From: Alphaproteobacteria bacterium
GTDB taxonomy: Bacteria; Pseudomonadota; Alphaproteobacteria; SP197
Assembly (NCBI GenBank): GCA_022822575.1
Contig: JAJEBJ010000064.1
Span: forward strand, 1 to 6,487
Direction: 5' to 3'
DNA length: 6,487 bases
In this document: positions 4,232-6,487 of the stretch, piece by piece
Position numbering within the stretch: the first letter of the stretch is position 1
Layout: the number at the start of each line of letters is the position of its first letter
Made by a program: the position numbers and the translations under genes
The notes under the pieces: model-generated
Database searches by the model: none
Told to the model about the DNA's origin: nothing
Seen by the model: the letters and a program-made list of their open reading frames with translations, nothing else

Positions 4232-6352
4232 CTATTGCGGGTCCGCAATCGGCCTGTGTGGAACGATGAGAGCATCGGCAACGGTGCACCCCTCGCCTTC
4301 GCCGTGAACGATGACGGGATTGATGTCGACCCCTTCGAGCCATGGCTCATGAGCCGCGACAAAGTCCGAGAGAGCCCCCAGAGTGGCGATGAGGGCAGGC
4401 TGGTCCGCCCGTGGCGCGCCTCGCCATCCCGCGAGCATCTGACCCAAACGGCGACCACCGACGAGCGCCGCCAGCTCGTCATCGGTTGCCGGAACCAACG
4501 CCATGGCGACCTCGTCCACGAGTTCGGCCAGGACGCCGCCCGGTCCCACGGCCATCACGAGTCCGAAGGAGGGGTCGCGGGCGATGCCGGCGATGACCTC
4601 GACACCAGGCGACGCCATCTCCTGAACCACGATCTCGGCTTCCGGCAGCCCGGCAAGCCGTTGCTCCAGGTCTTCGAAGGCCTCTCTCACAGCATCGTCA
4701 CCGGCAAGGGCGAGCTTCACCAGGCCATGCTCGCTGCGGTGCGGCAGTCGGTCGCCCACCGCCTTCATGGCAACGTCACCATCGAGGTCCCGGGCCGCCG
4801 CGACGGCATCCTCCGAGGTTGCGACGCGAATGCTGCGGGTCACCTTCATTCCGGCACTGGCGAGAAGGCGCTTGGCATCGAGTTCGTGAAGCGTGGGCCT
4901 CGTAATCCAGTCCGGCGGTTGTTCTGTTGGCAGGACTTGTGCAGGGCTTCGTCGAACCGATCCGCTCCACGCTGCATGGCGGGTGATGGCGCCGAGGCCC
5001 TGGGACATGCCGCTGACGGTCGTGATGCCTTCGTCGAGCAGCTCCCTCACCTGGCTCGTTCGCATGACCCCGTGTCTGGCAGACATGAGGTAGAACGGCA
5101 GGGTGGCGTTTCGGTGGGCGTCGATGAGCGCCGGGGTGATGGCCTCGTCCTGACCCTCGTACTCCACGGCCTGTCCGTCGTTGTTGTCGAGCAGCACGAC
5201 CACCGCATCATAGGCTCCGGAGACCGAGGTCTCCCGCATCGCCACCTCGAAGTTGCCGGCAAAGTCGCCCTGTCCCCAGACGTCGACCGGATTGCCGTCT
5301 CCGGTGATCGACCCGACCTTGGCCTCGACCGCCTGGCGCGCGGCGGGCGGCAGGGGTGGAAGATTGAGTTCCCCACCCTCGGCCACATCGAGCGCAAGAC
5401 CCGCATGACCGCCCGAGCCCGTGATCACGGCGAGCCGGTCTCCGGCGGGTCGGCGTCCCGACTGGGTGACCGCCATCACTTCCACCATCTCCTCGAGATC
5501 GTGCACCTCGATGGCGCGGTGAGCCTTGAGCACCGCGGAAAAAACCCTCGATTCGCCGGCGAGGCCGCCGGTGTGGGTCTCGATGGCCGCCGCCGCCCGG
5601 GCCGACCTGCCGGCCTTGAGCACGATGACCGGCTTGCCGGCGTCATGGGCGCGGTCGAGCGCGGCAACAAACCTCTCCGGTTCGCGCACGGTCTCGGCGA
5701 AGAGGCCGATGACCCCGGTCCCCGGATCGTCGACGAGGTACTCGATGAAGCGCGCAGCCGTCGTCATCGCCTCGTTTCCGCTCGAGATGACGTGGCTGAA
5801 CCCGAAACGCCGGGTATCAGACAGGAAGCCGATGGAGATCGAGCCGCTCTGCGAGATGACACCGACGTTTCCGGTGAGGCGGGGGGGATCCACCACATCC
5901 ATCATGAAGAGCGAACTCTGGTTGTGAAGGCTCATGGTTCCCATGCAGTTGGGTCCGCAGAGAACCACACCGGCCTCGCGGCACATGGCAACGAGTGCCC
6001 GCTGATCGTCCGCGCCTTCGCTGCCGGCTTCGGCGAAGGCGCCAGAATAGATCACGATCGCCCCGGCGCCGCAGGCCACCGCCTTTTCGGCCTCACCCAT
6101 GACGCGTTCCCGGGAAAGGCAGATGGCAACGGCGTCGATCTTGCCCTCGATCTCCCGGATGTCGGCGTGGCAGGCGTGGCCCAGGACCGTTTCGTTGCGC
6201 GGATGGACGGGGAGAATCCTCCCCTCGTAGCCCAGGACATCGAGCGAACGGATGATGGTGCGCCCGAGAGACGGGCGCTCCGAAGCTCCGACAACGGCAA
6301 TCGAGGACGGCGCCAACAGGCGATCAAGGGCCATCTCCCTCATCCTCGGCAT
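4232..6352 (-). CDS. Acyl-CoA synthetase (NDP-forming), acetate-CoA ligase family, fused alpha-beta form
   Basis: The protein has up to 706 residues and interconverts an acyl-CoA plus NDP and phosphate with the free acid, CoA and NTP. The domain order is CoA-binding Rossmann (about 8-135, with AVVGASERPS at 19-28 and GPNCMGT at 133-139), succinyl-CoA-ligase-like flavodoxin domains (about 157-460, with VISQSGSIS at 165-173 and SGNEAMT at 191-197), and C-terminal ATP-grasp (about 485-700, with K530, PHRSEHG at 537-543, GPGGVLAE at 603-610 and DINPV at 676-680). H260 in THTGGLAG is the expected phosphohistidine. H538 may be the second His proposed for the archaeal enzymes. No acetyltransferase domain follows, unlike Pat proteins. 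M4 (6343) or M7 (6334) are alternative starts, and M7 (MALDRLLAPSSIAVVGAS) fits the family best. It is the first gene of a pair with the SDR. The acyl substrate is unknown. Confidence 0.92.
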   Translation of the reverse strand: MPRMREMALDRLLAPSSIAVVGASERPSLGRTIIRSLDVLGYEGRILPVHPRNETVLGHACHADIREIEGKIDAVAICLSRERVMGEAEKAVACGAGAIVIYSGAFAEAGSEGADDQRALVAMCREAGVVLCGPNCMGTMSLHNQSSLFMMDVVDPPRLTGNVGVISQSGSISIGFLSDTRRFGFSHVISSGNEAMTTAARFIEYLVDDPGTGVIGLFAETVREPERFVAALDRAHDAGKPVIVLKAGRSARAAAAIETHTGGLAGESRVFSAVLKAHRAIEVHDLEEMVEVMAVTQSGRRPAGDRLAVITGSGGHAGLALDVAEGGELNLPPLPPAARQAVEAKVGSITGDGNPVDVWGQGDFAGNFEVAMRETSVSGAYDAVVVLLDNNDGQAVEYEGQDEAITPALIDAHRNATLPFYLMSARHGVMRTSQVRELLDEGITTVSGMSQGLGAITRHAAWSGSVRRSPAQVLPTEQPPDWITRPTLHELDAKRLLASAGMKVTRSIRVATSEDAVAAARDLDGDVAMKAVGDRLPHRSEHGLVKLALAGDDAVREAFEDLEQRLAGLPEAEIVVQEMASPGVEVIAGIARDPSFGLVMAVGPGGVLAELVDEVAMALVPATDDELAALVGGRRLGQMLAGWRGAPRADQPALIATLGALSDFVAAHEPWLEGVDINPVIVHGEGEGCTVADALIVPHRPIADPQ

Positions 6353-6375
6353 CTCTCCCAGCAGTCTGGGGACCG

Positions 6376-6404
6376 TCGTTAATCTCCAGCGTCGCCGGGG
6401 TCAA
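6376..6404 (-). promoter_or_regulatory. Possible promoter for the acyl-CoA synthetase-SDR pair
   Basis: On the minus strand TTGACC (6404-6399) resembles a -35 box. A weak TAACGA (6381-6376) lies 17 bases further on. Transcription from here would begin just upstream of the candidate start codons, leaving a very short leader for M1 and about 35 bases for M7. The -10 is poor, so this is a tentative call. Confidence 0.25.
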
Positions 6405-6417
6405 CGCCCGCTTGAAG

Positions 6418-6447
6418 ACGTGTGTGCCGGCTTCTAACGTGTGCGCC
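6418..6447. repeat. Pair of 11-bp direct repeats upstream of the acyl-CoA synthetase gene
   Basis: ACGTGTGTGCC (6418-6428) and ACGTGTGCGCC (6437-6447) differ at one base and repeat with a 19-base period, close to two helical turns. They lie directly upstream of the tentative -35 box, a usual place for an activator or repressor dimer site. The repeat is visible and its function is a guess. Confidence 0.4.
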
Positions 6448-6487
6448 TTCTATCTGCCGGGGGGCGGCGTGAGCGAGGACATCGAGC
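6448..6487. other. Right edge, nothing certain
   Basis: Two weak possibilities exist. On the plus strand a GTG at 6469, behind GGGGGGCGGC, opens VSEDIE and runs off the window; this could be the start of a divergent gene. On the minus strand a frame enters from the edge and ends at TAG (6452-6450), after only about 12 codons. Neither can be decided from 40 bases. Confidence 0.3.

Noticed and set aside
4235..6382. 715-codon plus-strand open frame opposite the acyl-CoA synthetase gene
   Set aside because: The minus-strand gene has complete domains and catalytic motifs. The opposite frame is a GC-rich antisense shadow whose translation (rich in Arg, Asp, Gly, His) has no recognisable domain and no ribosome binding site.
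1..6487. CRISPR array, tRNA or rRNA genes, prophage integration site
   Set aside because: There is no regularly spaced repeat series, no tRNA-like cloverleaf or rRNA core sequence, and no integrase or tRNA-end duplication.

Overview
The window is GC-rich DNA (about 60-65% G+C by eye) with compact genes, purine-rich ribosome binding sites and codons that strongly favour G or C in third position. It most resembles an alphaproteobacterium. That assignment is an inference from composition and gene families, not from a marker gene. The left 2.4 kb is a scarred accessory region. The right 4 kb is an orderly set of metabolic genes.

Left part (1-2420). The window opens inside the C-terminal part of an AbiEii-type nucleotidyltransferase, the toxin half of an AbiE toxin-antitoxin/phage-abortive system. 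About 470 bases without an intact gene follow. They hold a strong 18-bp hairpin (612-652) and, at the right end, a leader (798-856) and the first 29 or so codons of a TauD-like dioxygenase that is cut off at about 943 and stops at 961. Directly behind it, reading leftwards, is a TIM-barrel sugar phosphate isomerase/epimerase-like gene (958-1797). Its composition is less GC-rich than that of the right-hand genes. Upstream of that gene lie two nested relics on the minus strand: the C-terminus of an IS256-family transposase (1943-2181, with an internal stop) abutting a fragment of a DUF4143-type ATPase (2182-2295).

Right part (2362-6487). The same leader and 5' gene end reappear at 2362-2506, now attached to a complete 338-residue Fe(II)/2-oxoglutarate dioxygenase (2420-3436, plus strand). 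Convergent with it and overlapping by 11 bases is a minus-strand pair: an NDP-forming acyl-CoA synthetase (4232-6352) followed 41 bases later by an SDR oxidoreductase (3426-4190). A dioxygenase, a dehydrogenase and an acyl-CoA synthetase together suggest a small catabolic module: oxygenate or cleave a substrate, oxidise the product, then activate or interconvert an acyl group through CoA. The substrate cannot be read from the sequence.

The most interesting signal is the duplicated leader. The roughly 59 non-coding bases before the dioxygenase start codon differ between the two copies by only one substitution and one inserted base, while the coding bases after them differ at about 14 of 87 positions. 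In both copies the leader holds a CGCCTCC that is perfectly complementary to the GGAGGCG containing the ribosome binding site. It also has a competing local hairpin. This is the layout of a translational switch. I could not match it to a riboswitch class that I know.
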